DNA of 39,168 bases, from contig JAFOYQ010000167.1 in assembly GCA_017424575.1 (NCBI GenBank), positions 1-39,168 of the forward strand, written 5' to 3'. Numbering within the stretch: the stretch's first letter is position 1; each line of letters opens with the position of its first letter. Shown one piece after another: positions 24,378 to 35,800 of the stretch. The notes under the pieces are model-generated. The model searched no databases. It was not told where the DNA came from and was given only the letters and a program-made list of their open reading frames with translations. Both the position numbers and the translations under genes were made by a program. Source of the DNA: Muribaculaceae bacterium (GTDB lineage Bacteria; Bacteroidota; Bacteroidia; Bacteroidales; Muribaculaceae).

Positions 24378-25028
24378 TTATTCAGCGTTAGGATTTGCAG
24401 GAACCCAGTTTGCAGGGTCTTTGCGCCATTCTTTAAGAGTTTCAACATCTTCGGCTTTAATGTAATTAGTAGCCAACGCAGCTTCGAGCATAGAGCTATA
24501 GTTGCTCAAAGTGCGAAGAGTTACACCTGCTTTACGGAAGTTTTCAACCGCAAGAGGGAATTCGTAGGTAAAGATTGCAGCCATACCCACTACTTCGCAA
24601 CCTGCAGCACGAATAGCCTCAACAGCTTTAAGGCTACTACCACCAGTTGAAATAAGGTCTTCAATTACTACAACTTTTTGACCTGGTTTGAGATTACCTT
24701 CAATAAGGTTTTCAAGACCGTGATTTTTAGGTGTAGCGCGAACATATACATAAGGAAGGCCTAAAGTGTCGGCAACGAGTGCGCCTTGAGCAATAGCACC
24801 AGTAGCAACACCTGCAACAGCATCAACTTCGCCAAACTCTTCCATAATCAAACGACAAAGTTCTACTTTTATAAAACTACGAATATCGGGATAAGAAAGA
24901 GTCTTACGGTTGTCGGTATATATAGGAGAGTTCCAACCTGAAGCCCAAATAAAAGGATTGTCGGGTTGTAATTTGATTGCACTAATTTTCAATAGCTTTT
25001 CAGCTAAAAGTTGTTCCATTTTTTCCAT
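24378..25028 (-). CDS. pyrE: Orotate phosphoribosyltransferase
   Basis: Joins orotate and PRPP to give OMP in pyrimidine synthesis. The 216 residues from the ATG at 25028 include the PRPP-binding motif VVVIEDLISTGGSS (119-132), the flexible catalytic loop around ATPKNHG (98-104, with Lys101 and His103) and the N-terminal IYTDNRK segment. An in-frame ATG at 25055 would add nine unusual residues; the chosen start matches the family's usual beginning. It is the first gene of the pyrE-SRPBCC-argH-lipoprotein operon, with a full promoter at 25060-25091. A dyad at 25074-25135 overlaps that promoter and may be an operator. Confidence 0.95.
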   Translation of the reverse strand: MEKMEQLLAEKLLKISAIKLQPDNPFIWASGWNSPIYTDNRKTLSYPDIRSFIKVELCRLIMEEFGEVDAVAGVATGAIAQGALVADTLGLPYVYVRATPKNHGLENLIEGNLKPGQKVVVIEDLISTGGSSLKAVEAIRAAGCEVVGMAAIFTYEFPLAVENFRKAGVTLRTLSNYSSMLEAALATNYIKAEDVETLKEWRKDPANWVPANPNAE

Positions 25029-25059
25029 ATCGGTACAGTTTAAATTATTTTTCAATCTA

Positions 25060-25091
25060 CAAAATTAATGCAACTGCAGTGGAATTGCAAA
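25060..25091 (-). promoter_or_regulatory. Promoter of the pyrE-argH operon
   Basis: TTTG (25088-25091) and TAATTTTG (25060-25067) on the minus strand are separated by 20 nt, a full consensus match. The start codon at 25028 lies 31 nt downstream. Confidence 0.68.
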
Positions 25092-25272
25092 TTATGGCTG
25101 ATTTTTTTCATCAAAAAATGGGCAATTAACTGCAGGGGGGTCGAAGTTGGACAAATATGTAAAGAAATTGGTAAAAAAGTAGAATTTTTGCTATTAAATT
25201 AAACTTTTTGATAATATTTTGCTCTTAAAAGTAAATGCTAATCTAAAAAGTAACATTAAAAAACAAATTATC

Positions 25273-26151
25273 ATGAAAAGATTTTGGAAAATAGTATCAA
25301 TAGCTTTAATCTGTGGAGCATTGGTTTCTCCTCAACTTGAAGCTCGTGGAAGAAACGATCGTGGTAATTCTCGTACCGAGCATCGTAGTGGTCAATCATC
25401 GGCATCTCGTTCAAATAGAGGCAATAATAAAGCTTCACATCCTAAAAAAGACAACAATGTTTCAACCCAAAGAGGCAATAACAATCACCAAAGACCTTCG
25501 GGAGCAGTAAGTAACAACCGTGGAAGGAATCACAATGATATGAGACAACCTCAAAGAGGGAATAATCACTCTTCGCACAACAATCATAATCATGCAGTGA
25601 GACCTCCTCAACATCACCACAGTGCTCCCTCTCACAATCACCACCATCATCATGTGAGTCGTCCACATTGCCCACCTCCACGTCCATACCATCGTCCAGT
25701 GCCACCTCCTTCATTCCGAGCATATCATGGTTGCCCAGTGTTGAGAAGTATTGTTGGCATCACATTTGGCACAGCAATAAATCTTTCGCTCGATTACTTA
25801 AATCGCAATGGTTACACCGTGCATGGTTATGGCAATGACGTAGTATATCTTCGCAATATATCTCAATATGGATACAATTGGCCTGATGCCACTTTATACT
25901 ATAGTTCTCATGGATTAGTTGGCTCTGAATTTGTGTACTCAACAAGTTACAATAGCCGTAGTCGTTATAACAGTGTGTATAATACATTATATAATCAATA
26001 TGGAGCACCAATAAGCGTTGATAGCAGTGCGAACGGAGTAACAGTGACATGGTGGGGATATGATAACCAATATGTATCGCTTGATTATCATCCAATATAT
26101 ACTAATAATGGCCAACTCCGATATGCAACAACCCTCTCGATGGGAATGTAA
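25273..26151 (+). CDS. Secreted His/Asn-rich protein with C-terminal folded domain
   Basis: This 292-residue protein starts at the ATG at 25273. A longer in-frame start at 25219 is possible, but the signal peptide (MKRFWKIVSIALICGALVS) begins at 25273. After the signal comes a low-complexity stretch of about 130 residues, first Arg/Asn/Ser-rich and then strongly His/Asn/Pro-rich (with runs such as HNHHHHH and PPPRPYHRPVPPP). A compact C-terminal domain of about 125 residues, Tyr-rich and probably beta, follows. The His-rich linker could bind metal ions such as Zn, Ni or Cu; that is inference. I recognise no family and no catalytic motif. It is monocistronic, and the upstream -7 region is only weakly consensus-like. 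Confidence 0.75.
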   Translation: MKRFWKIVSIALICGALVSPQLEARGRNDRGNSRTEHRSGQSSASRSNRGNNKASHPKKDNNVSTQRGNNNHQRPSGAVSNNRGRNHNDMRQPQRGNNHSSHNNHNHAVRPPQHHHSAPSHNHHHHHVSRPHCPPPRPYHRPVPPPSFRAYHGCPVLRSIVGITFGTAINLSLDYLNRNGYTVHGYGNDVVYLRNISQYGYNWPDATLYYSSHGLVGSEFVYSTSYNSRSRYNSVYNTLYNQYGAPISVDSSANGVTVTWWGYDNQYVSLDYHPIYTNNGQLRYATTLSMGM

Positions 26152-26189
26152 GATAGTTTAGTTGATATAGAATAATTGAAAACAAAAGA

Positions 26190-26221
26190 GAAGGCGACGT
26201 GCAATTCAACACGTCGCCTTC
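26190..26221. terminator. Bidirectional terminator between convergent genes
   Basis: GAAGGCGACGTG (26190-26201) and CACGTCGCCTTC (26210-26221) form a perfect 12-bp stem with an 8-nt loop. On the minus strand it is followed by TCTTTTGTTTTC, terminating the glycoside-hydrolase gene; on the plus strand by AGTATTATTTG, serving the His-rich gene. Confidence 0.85.
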
Positions 26222-26244
26222 AGTATTATTTGTATAATTGATTA

Positions 26245-29200
26245 TTATTTTACCAACACCTTCGCGGTTTTGTTGCCTTGGCGGGTGATGTAGATGCCAG
26301 GAGTGAGGTTATCGGCATTGACTTTCACACCATGGAGGTTGTAGTATTCAATTGGGGCCATAGGTGTAGCAACCCCGATTTGAATATCTTCAACACTTGT
26401 AACATTTGTGTCGGTAACGTCGTAGGCACATAATCCACAACCTGGGACATACAAGAATAGACGAACACAGTTGTTTGTCATTTTTATATAGTCGGCCGAA
26501 CAAGCATACGTTTCACTCCACACATTACCTAAACCATTTTCGGGAAGAACCCATAATTGATTCATACCACCATAAGTTAAGGTTGAAGTGGTTTTAACAA
26601 GATTGAATTTGTGGCTATCAGAGTTGAAAGCATCATCATAGGCATACGCTACATAACTGTTGTTACCAATAGTAAAGAATGTGCCACCATTGGTTAAATC
26701 ACTATTAGGCGCTACCGATGGATTAGCAAGGAAAGAGCCTTCGCGCGATGCAGTTGAAAATTTGTAACGAGTGAGTGAAGTAGAAGCTCCGTCGATAAAC
26801 ATGTCGTCGGCAGTGATAGGCAACACGAATGGAGCAGTGCTAAAGTCGGTTGCCGATGTTGGATAGAAAGCACTCACGGTTTTGATTTCTTCAGTATAAG
26901 AGCCATTTGCAAAAGTCCAACGCACGATGTATTTATTATTGGCAGGAACACCTAAAATAGTGAAATTGCCAGTTGTCACATCGCCCAAAATTGCAACTCG
27001 GTCAAAGCGTCCTTTTGATATTTTAGAGTCGGATGATTTAATGCGTGCAATTTCGGTTACAGCACCAGTTTCAAGGTTAACTTGATGCACGATTAATGGA
27101 TATGAGCTCATCATTGTGAGGTTAGAGACACACACATTACCATTAGAGTCTTTCATCACGTTGTTACAAGGAAAATATCCTACCGATGCTTCGCTACCAA
27201 GGGTGATGCGACCAATATGTTCACCAGTAGCTGCACTATATTTTTCGAGGAATGCAGTTGCTGATGAAGAGTTTTCCATGCGACCTGAGAGGTAAACATA
27301 GTCACCTACTGCAACCATTGTGCGATTGAGAGAGCCACTACTTGCAAAAGCCATATTGTTAAATCCAGTTTTAACCGAACGCATCCACACGCTTTCGATG
27401 TTAACGCCACTTTTTTCGCTGTATGTTGCAGGGTCAACTTTAATAGAATATCCGTTTTCGTATTCACCTACTCCGATAGATGTAATGGTAAATGAACGCA
27501 CATCAGATGGAGTGTCGAGGAATTTTCCACCGCTACCGATAACTCGCCAGAAGTATGTGCCTAACCCGATTGAAGAGGCGGACACCTTTGCCATGCCACC
27601 ATTGCCAGCATAAGTTTTTGTTGACGAAGCAGGGAATGAAGCATCGGCCGATACCTCTACTCGATAGCTGGTCATACCATTGTCTGACTCTAACCAGTTG
27701 AATGTTACTTCAGTTTCAAGGCTTGCGCCGTCTTCGGGAGAAATGAGTTGAGGTTTAGGTCCTTGTGTGCGTGCTGGGCTTTTGAAAGATGCTATTTCGC
27801 TTGATGCTGCGATTTTACCAGGTTGCAACGATGTTACTTTCCAATAATAAGTGGTGTTGTCTTTGAAATCGGCAATCTTGCTTAAGTCAAATGAAGTAGA
27901 ATTGGCTGTGAGACCTGTTTGACTATATTTAACCGATGAGCAAGCTGCGTCGTCGCAGATGTAAAGGTTATAGGTCCCATTTTCAATTGCACTCCATGAG
28001 AATGTTTGGTCCCAAGATGTTGTCGCGCCATTGATAGGAGATATGAGTGTGACTTTTTCGGCTTCGCCATCGGGGTAGTTGGCATAAGCAACGGCGTGCT
28101 CTTTACCAAATCCGTCATAAACGCATACTGCATACCAATATCCCGATTGTTTGTTGGTGGGAAGTGCAAATGAAGGAGAGTATGTGACATCTAATAGGTA
28201 TTGGCCATCAATGCCATCATCGGTCATGGCCGCTTCATGAGTTACATCCATAGGCACTGCGTAAACCGAGTAGCGAATGATAGTGTTTTTGTGAGGACCA
28301 GTAACTGCATCCCATGTAAGAGAGCCATTGACGCAATTGAGGTTTTTAACTGCACCATAGTTGGTCACAGTTTTCCAATCAACTTCAGGCACAAGTGCTT
28401 TTGTAGGGAAACATTCTTTAGCCACAAAGTCGCCATGCTCTTCATATTCGCCACAAAAATATTGAATACTATAGAAGTTTGAACCGAATGCTTTTACTCC
28501 ATTATCAGCAGCAAATTGGCGTGATTGTTTCACATTGTAAACGTGTTCTTCCCAGTGGGCTTGAGTGTTTTTGAGGTCTTCTTGATAACCCATCGCTTGA
28601 GCAAGGTCATAGATATTTACACTGATGCTACAATGCACGTTGCCAAAGTGCTTAGCAAGGCCATACCACCAATTTGAAATCTTACCAAATGAAGCCATTG
28701 AGTGGTCGTTGTGCCAATAAATTTGTGGCGACATGAAATCAACAATGTGTTTATTCATCCATGAAAGAGGATCGGAATAAAGCGAGGTGTATTGAGTATC
28801 ATAACCACCAGGCCATGTAGAAATTCCATACTTACTTGCTGAAGCACCGGCTGTTCCTGGAGGTGCAAGACCGAAACGCACTTCAGGACGAGTTTCTTGC
28901 ACCATATTATATACGTCGGTAATCATTTTATCAACGTTTTCACGACGCCAATCACCAATAGAGAGTGATGTGCCACTATTTTTCCATAATTGATAGTCGG
29001 GAGCATCAGATTTTTCCGAAGTACCACCTGTTGGATAGAAATAGTCGTCGAAAATCATACCTTCAACGGGATATTTTTCGATAATTTCCTTACACACTTT
29101 CACAATATGTTCACGAGTGGCATCAAGCCCAGGATTAAGCACGGTGAAGGTGCCATTAGTGATGAGCCAATCTTTATTTTTAACTTCGGTGTCGAAGGAT

Positions 29201-29640
29201 GTGTTCCATTGAGACAAAGAACCACTACTTGCCCAACGATATGGGTTTACCCACGCATAGACTTCAATACCACGTTTATGACATTCGTCAACACAAAATT
29301 GCAATGGGTCCCAGCCTGGATCTTTGCCACGTGTGCCAGTGAGATAGCTTGACCATGGTTCATAACTTGATTGATACATAGCATCACACATGCTTCGCAC
29401 TTGGAAGCATATTGTGGTGAGATTCATCTCTTGCATACGTTCAATATACGCTACAAGGTCGGCTTTTTGTTGGGCTATAACACTTGCCGAATTACCTTTT
29501 TGTTTAGGCCAGTCAATATTGGCAACTGTTGCAATCCACACTGAGCGGAATTCACGCTTAGGAGCAGTTTGTGCCCACAAATTGTTAGAAATAAAGAGAG
29601 AGAGTAAGGCTAAAAGTAGCCACTTTTTAGTTTTTAGCAT
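26245..29640 (-). CDS. Secreted GHL10-type (DUF187) glycoside hydrolase family protein
   Basis: A 1,131-residue protein with a Sec signal peptide (about 1-23, ending LWAQ). The GHL10/DUF187 TIM barrel (about 28-420) follows: FRSVWIATVANIDWP, the region VYAWVNPYRW, the acidic EGMIFDDYFYP (candidate catalytic area) and DFMSPQIYWHND. These enzymes act on polysaccharides, with roles in glycan or cell-wall breakdown inferred from relatives. Several fibronectin-III/Ig-like modules run from about 430 to 720, then a beta-propeller-like section with SKGRFDRVAILGD. The C-terminus (YYNLHGVKVNADNLTPGIYI) resembles Bacteroidales C-terminal sorting domains, so type IX export to the surface is likely. Its own promoter and terminator make it a single-gene unit. 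Confidence 0.88.
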   Translation of the reverse strand: MLKTKKWLLLALLSLFISNNLWAQTAPKREFRSVWIATVANIDWPKQKGNSASVIAQQKADLVAYIERMQEMNLTTICFQVRSMCDAMYQSSYEPWSSYLTGTRGKDPGWDPLQFCVDECHKRGIEVYAWVNPYRWASSGSLSQWNTSFDTEVKNKDWLITNGTFTVLNPGLDATREHIVKVCKEIIEKYPVEGMIFDDYFYPTGGTSEKSDAPDYQLWKNSGTSLSIGDWRRENVDKMITDVYNMVQETRPEVRFGLAPPGTAGASASKYGISTWPGGYDTQYTSLYSDPLSWMNKHIVDFMSPQIYWHNDHSMASFGKISNWWYGLAKHFGNVHCSISVNIYDLAQAMGYQEDLKNTQAHWEEHVYNVKQSRQFAADNGVKAFGSNFYSIQYFCGEYEEHGDFVAKECFPTKALVPEVDWKTVTNYGAVKNLNCVNGSLTWDAVTGPHKNTIIRYSVYAVPMDVTHEAAMTDDGIDGQYLLDVTYSPSFALPTNKQSGYWYAVCVYDGFGKEHAVAYANYPDGEAEKVTLISPINGATTSWDQTFSWSAIENGTYNLYICDDAACSSVKYSQTGLTANSTSFDLSKIADFKDNTTYYWKVTSLQPGKIAASSEIASFKSPARTQGPKPQLISPEDGASLETEVTFNWLESDNGMTSYRVEVSADASFPASSTKTYAGNGGMAKVSASSIGLGTYFWRVIGSGGKFLDTPSDVRSFTITSIGVGEYENGYSIKVDPATYSEKSGVNIESVWMRSVKTGFNNMAFASSGSLNRTMVAVGDYVYLSGRMENSSSATAFLEKYSAATGEHIGRITLGSEASVGYFPCNNVMKDSNGNVCVSNLTMMSSYPLIVHQVNLETGAVTEIARIKSSDSKISKGRFDRVAILGDVTTGNFTILGVPANNKYIVRWTFANGSYTEEIKTVSAFYPTSATDFSTAPFVLPITADDMFIDGASTSLTRYKFSTASREGSFLANPSVAPNSDLTNGGTFFTIGNNSYVAYAYDDAFNSDSHKFNLVKTTSTLTYGGMNQLWVLPENGLGNVWSETYACSADYIKMTNNCVRLFLYVPGCGLCAYDVTDTNVTSVEDIQIGVATPMAPIEYYNLHGVKVNADNLTPGIYITRQGNKTAKVLVK

Positions 29641-29706
29641 GGTTTATTTGTTTGTTAGTTTTTATTTCGTCTGAAAGAGTTTTGGCTGAAATTATACAAA
29701 ACTCTG

Positions 29707-29737
29707 CAAAAATAGTTATTATTTGCTTAAAATCAAA
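29707..29737 (-). promoter_or_regulatory. Promoter of the GHL10-type gene
   Basis: TTTG (29734-29737) and TATTTTTG (29707-29714) on the minus strand lie 19 nt apart. The start codon at 29640 follows about 66 nt downstream. Confidence 0.6.
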
Positions 29738-29780
29738 GATTAGGCACTCTCGAAATTCACTATATAGCGACGATATTGAC

Positions 29781-29815
29781 AAAAAAAACGATGGCAACCA
29801 TGGGAGGCTGCCATC
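29781..29815 (-). terminator. Terminator of the giant S8 protease gene
   Basis: GATGGCA (29790-29796) pairs with TGCCATC (29809-29815) across a 12-nt loop. On the minus strand it is followed by eight T (29781-29788 on the plus strand are A). It lies 28 nt after the stop codon. Confidence 0.85.
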
Positions 29816-29843
29816 ATTTGCTATTGGATATAATCTTGAACGA

Positions 29844-32800
29844 TTACTTTTTAATCACAGGGTATGTTGCTACACCTTGGTCGGTGGTTACCTTGAGGAG
29901 GTAAAGACCTGCAGGGAGTTTGTCAACATTGATTGTGTGTGCTTGACCGCTGATGCATGATGTGATTTCGTTGTAAACAACAGCTCCGTTTGCACCATAA
30001 ATGCAGTAGTTAACTGTGTCGCAGTTGAAATCGCAAGTTACATTGAGTGCAGTTACAACAGGGTTAGGGAACACATTTACTTGTGAGTTGATAGTGATAT
30101 TTTCAACACCATCAAATTCAGTAACCTCAAGTTCAAATGCATATACTGCCGAAGCTCCCGATGGGTCGGTAGCTGTGATGCGTACGATTGCCACACCTAC
30201 TTTATTTGCAACAAGAATCACACCCTCTTTAGATGTATATGCTGTAACTATATCATCGAGCGAAACACTAAAGTCATAATACAATTCATCACCATCAGGG
30301 TCTTCAAAGAAGTTGGCAAATGAAATTATATCAGATGTTGTTGTTGCCATCATAATCATGTAGTCGTCGGTAGCAACCACTTTTGGTGCACGATTTACAT
30401 GTTCTACGAGGTAGCGTGCCGATTCGTATGCTTCGTTGCCACAAGTGTCGGTAGCAGTGAGTGTCAATGCATAATTGCCTTGTGTACCAAACTCAGGAGT
30501 GATACCCGCTACTACTTTTACACCAGCAGGAGCGTTCTTAACTGTTGCAGTGTTTTCAACAACCTCTACAACTGCTGTTGCATCAATGGCATTAACCGAG
30601 AACTTGACCATGTTGCCATTGTCGTCAAGACGCAATGAGAAGTCGTCACCTTCAGGATCAACTACTGTAAATTCAATATTGGTTAACGCACCTTCTTTAA
30701 CAAGAGTAACATTTGCAGGAGCTGTAACTTGAGGAGCTGCATTCTTGTCAAGGACGATTGGGAAGTTGACAACTGGTTGTGCTGGGTCATTGCTCTTAAT
30801 TACGAGCATTGCTTTGTTGTCTTTGTCCATAGGAGCATCAGCTGCAGAGAAACGGAACTTAACATTGAGCGATTCACCTGGGTTGATTACACCAGTTTTA
30901 TCACTTTCAGGATTAAGCATTTTCACCCAAGCGTTACCCTCTTTAGTTTCAAGACAAGTCATGATATAACCGAGTGAACCATAAGTGTCTTCAAACATTG
31001 TAGCGAGGTCAAACCATCCGTAGCCTTCAACAAAGCCCATAAAGCGGTTAGATTCCACACCCTCTTCTTTGTAAGAGAGGTAAGCAGGGAATTCAATACC
31101 CGCTGGATAAGAGATTACCACGTAGAAGTCTTGACCAGGTGCGAGATAAACGGCACGATCGAGTGGAATAACAATGAAACTTGCTGATTCCATTTCATCA
31201 ACATGGAATGTGCCTTTGCCAAGCACTGATGTGCCTTCAGGATCACCACCCTTGATGATTTCAACCTTAATATCTACATCTTTGAGGTCGCCAAGATATG
31301 TAGCGGTGTAGATGTGTGATAGGTTGAAGCCCTCTTCGGGAGCTACATAGTAGGTAGCAGCTTTATATTCACCAAATGTGTTGCCAGTACCATATTGATA
31401 TGTAGTGTTGTTGCCTGGAATTGTTGCGTAGTAAAGCGCATTGCGATATTCAAAGTCAGTTGGAGCATCGAGGATTGAAGTTTCTTTTTCATCAAATGCT
31501 TTCACTGGAGTGAAGATGTTTTGGTTCAATTCAGCAGCAGCTTCAACGCTCAAAGTGCGTGCAGTAGCAGGTGCGATACCGCCACCACCGAGGTCTTCTT
31601 GCACTTCGCCTTCGCCTGTTGGGTCGAGACGGAGATTATAAGAGAGTTGATATTGACCATTGTTGCTGATTACTACTGAGTCTTCACCCACATAGTCGTT
31701 GGTAACGTTGACTGCGCGAATCTCTTCTTTATCAAGAGTCAATTGAGGAGCAGGAGTTACTACGAAACGCACATTCACTACTGCCGAATCATTTTCGTTG
31801 TAGTAGAATGTCAATGGCACATCGTATGTTCCCACTTGGCAAGCGATGTCATACATCATAGGAATTGAGATGCCTTGAGGTGCAGTGCCAACAGTAAATG
31901 GAGTATTGTCATAGTACTGAGTCCACATGCGATTACCTGTAGGTTCGCCTGTAATCCAGTCAATTTCTTCTGCTTCATAGAATGTTGAGAACATAGGAGT
32001 ATACATGTCAAACCATTCATCATACAATTGAGGACCACCATTCTTAATATGGGTAATAGTGAATGGTGCAGAACCTTCGTTTTTGATATAGAAGCAAGCT
32101 TCGTAGTTAGCTCCCATTTGAGTAATAGGACCAGCCGAAGGATCATCAAAATGTCCTACTACACGCTCTACGATGATAGAATCGGCAGGGAATACTGGCT
32201 TAGCCTCACCTGTGAGAGTTAAGCTAATAGGTATTTCAATCTTTTCCTTTCCAGGTACATTGGTATTGATGTTGATACTTGAATTATACTGACCAGCCAA
32301 TTTGTCGGTGGCAAGTTTAATTTCAACATCACGTTTTTCCCCTGGAACAATAGTATTTTCAACTACTGGATAGAATTGTACAGCATTATTGAATGCAACA
32401 TAACGCTCAGGGAGTTTGAATCCTTCGCTACCATCTTCGTTTGAAAGACCTGCCAAACCAAAGATACCATAGATTACTGCATAATCGCCATATCCTTTGT
32501 ATTGATATTTGAACGAACCATCCTTCTTCATGATAAGTTGATAGCAAACGCCTAAGTTCATAGTGTTGCCATATTCCATCCATGAAACTACTACTTCATT
32601 TTCGGTCATATAATGGTATGTACCTGCAGTCTTGCTTTGATCGCAAGTGTGCATACCCCAATAAGGAGCGATGATATTGGTGTAAATAGTACCACCAGGG
32701 AATTCACCTGGAGGCTCGGGCCAAATCTTGTCATCATTGCGTTTAGTGAACGATACGAAACCAGTGTTGTAGATATACATCTTGCGGTATTTCTTGCCAT

Positions 32801-35800
32801 AGAATGGGAATTCGAATGGAAGAGTTACCTCAACATAGTCGTTATTGTTGTAGTAAGTGAAATTGTTTTGTTCACCCATCCCTGTTGTTTCGATATCAAA
32901 CCAATCGAATGTAACATTAGCATCGTCAATTGATGCGCTATAAGAGTATGCTACTTTTGCGCCATCGTTGAGGTCGCTGAATGAGAAATGTTCAGGATTT
33001 GGAGTAATAGAGTAAACAAGATTTTCGTTACCAGTATTTGCAATATTGAGGGTTTTAGACACATACGTACCACTCAATACATTTTCATCAATAGATGACA
33101 TATTCAATTGCGCATTAGGACAACCAATAACCTCACCTATAAGAGCTACATTGTGCTCGCCTGTTTCAGTAATGATTACCAAGTTGTCTGATACCACACC
33201 CTCTTTCTCTGTTGGAAGGGTAACGATGACATCTTTTGACATGCCTGGGGCAATAGCAATTGGAGCAATATTGTCGGCCTTGTAGTTGCCCAATGTAACA
33301 GATATGCTTGTAACATTGAGTGTATCTTGTCCGGCATTCTTAATGGTTACTGGACGTTGAGCTACTGATGTACGGAATACTTTACCAAAGTCAAGTTCGT
33401 TGATATCAACAACCGATTTTGGTTGAAGTTGTTCGCCAGTGATGTTTGCTTCAAAACGCACATAAGAAGTGCCATTATATGGGTCGTTGCTCATCAAGAT
33501 GAGGTTGTTGTAAGTTTCGCCAGCATACATTGACGCATCGGCCTTAAGAATTGCTGCAATGTTGATGCTTTCACCAGGATTAACGATGCCATACGCAGGA
33601 CTGAGTGCTGTGATGAAGTTAGGTTTTGGTGCAACGAATTTCACTGAAGATTGAGAAGTGAAATAGTTGTAAACGTCACCAGCAGGATCATCGTTTGATT
33701 GCCAGTAGTCGGCAACATCAGCCGATGTAATAGTCAATGGGTCGGCACCCTCACCATCAAGAATACCACAATAGAGTGTAGAACCTTCTTGGAAGAGCAT
33801 CATCGCTTCATAACTATCATAGAAGATTTCAATATCACCATTAGAAGAAAGTGCTATGCGGAATGAGATTGGGGTATATTCTTGGTCGTAAACCAATGCC
33901 AATACATCGGTGTATTTAACCACAAATTTACCATCTTGCTTAGCATATTCAACTTTTGATTGAGGGCTCATTGCCAATTGATAACCATAAGCCGAGATGT
34001 AAGGAACACCTTCAAGCCCATAAGCACTTTCACTCAATGGGCTACGATAAGCATATTCACCTGTGCCAAATGCGATACCACCATAGCTTGTGATATAAGC
34101 ATAGTCATAAGATTTGCCATAGAATGGGAATGCGAAGCCGAGAGCGATTTGTTTTGACAAGTAGTTACTATCGTCATAAGAGCTTGTGATGTCAGTGCCA
34201 CCAATAAGAGTTGGGTTGCCATCATATTCAAATGATGTAGCACCGTTGAGGTTGTGTGCTGCCACATATCCAAATCGATGTGCTGCTTTACCTTGATTTT
34301 CGAGTTGACGATCAGAGAATTTAGGGAACACAAATTCCAATGGATAGTTACCCTTGTTACTGATAGCAAATTCTTTAGTCATAGCCGCCGAGTCAACACC
34401 GAGTGTGCCTACTGCGATAGTGTCAGGGGTGATTTCAATCTTAGCAGGGTCGGTTGCAACACCAGTAACTGTCACTTTGAACTCAGAATTGTCTGAGTGC
34501 TTAAACACGATGTTACCAGTGTGGCTACCTGCAGCTTTTGGTGCAAAAGTAACATCAAACTTAGTGTATGCACGAGCAGGGAAACCACCACCAATATATG
34601 TAGGAGCTTCAAAATGTTCTGAAGTAGAAGCAATGCGATTGCCACTCAATGAACCATAGTATCCAAATGCGCCATAACCTTCGTTAAATACCTCTACTGT
34701 GATAGTTTTGCTTTCGCCCACAAGTAGGTTGCCGAAGTTAACAACTTTAGCAGGTGACATTGCTGGAGCATTGCCACTAACTGTCATTGTTACAGGAATT
34801 TTAGTAGTGTTAGCTTCGCTTTCATTGGTATTGAAGCTGATGTTGAATTTATATGTACCGTTAACAAGTGGTTGACCATCGTTGGTAACAACAACATCTT
34901 GAGTTTCGCCATATTTCACTTGACCCGATGCTGGAGTGAGAGTGATAATCTTATCCCAAGCAGGGTTTTGACTCACTGCAGTGATAGCCCAACCAGCTTT
35001 ATTGCTAATAGTTTCGTATGGAGAACCTTTGAGTGCATCTACCATTGAAACCCAAGTTTTACCCATATCGTTACTCATATATGAATATGAAGAGTAAACT
35101 TCATTAGTAACAGTAGCAAGTCCAAGAGGATAACCTTGTTGACCTGCAGGGAAGTGTACTACTACCCAGAATGATTCACCAGGAGCAAAATACACTTGTT
35201 CAGTAAGTTTCATCACACCATCAGAATAGAATGCAGGATTAAACTCGTCGATGAGTGTAGCAGCTGCAATGTTGCTACCTTTGTAGATTTGGAATGTAGG
35301 GTTGCTACCATAGAAGCTTGTTACTTGAACACCTGTGAGGTTGAATCCTTCGGGATATGTCTCTTGGTCAACATAGAACCATTGTGCCATTGAGTTAGGC
35401 AATGATGAGTTTTCGTCGCCAATAGATGCATACATCATATCGTAGTATTTGAAATGTTTAGGATATTCGCCTGCGATGAAATCAGATGTCTTAACTACCG
35501 CATTGGCAGCGTAAGGAGCTATACCCATCTTGCCATTATACTTAGTGATAGTGCCAGGACTAGCTTTTGCTATTGAACGAGTAGCGATAGTGAATTGTGT
35601 TGTAGCCACTTTTGCATCCCATTTCAAGAGCCCTTCATCGTCGTTGCCGATAGTGAATGATGCATTGCCTTGAGCATCGGGTTTAACTGTAAATGACAAC
35701 GATGATTTATTTACTGTCATCTTAGGACCCGCATTGGTAGTAGCAGCAACTACTGGTGAAAGTTCTGATGCATCACCCCAACGGTTTACTGCCTTCATTG

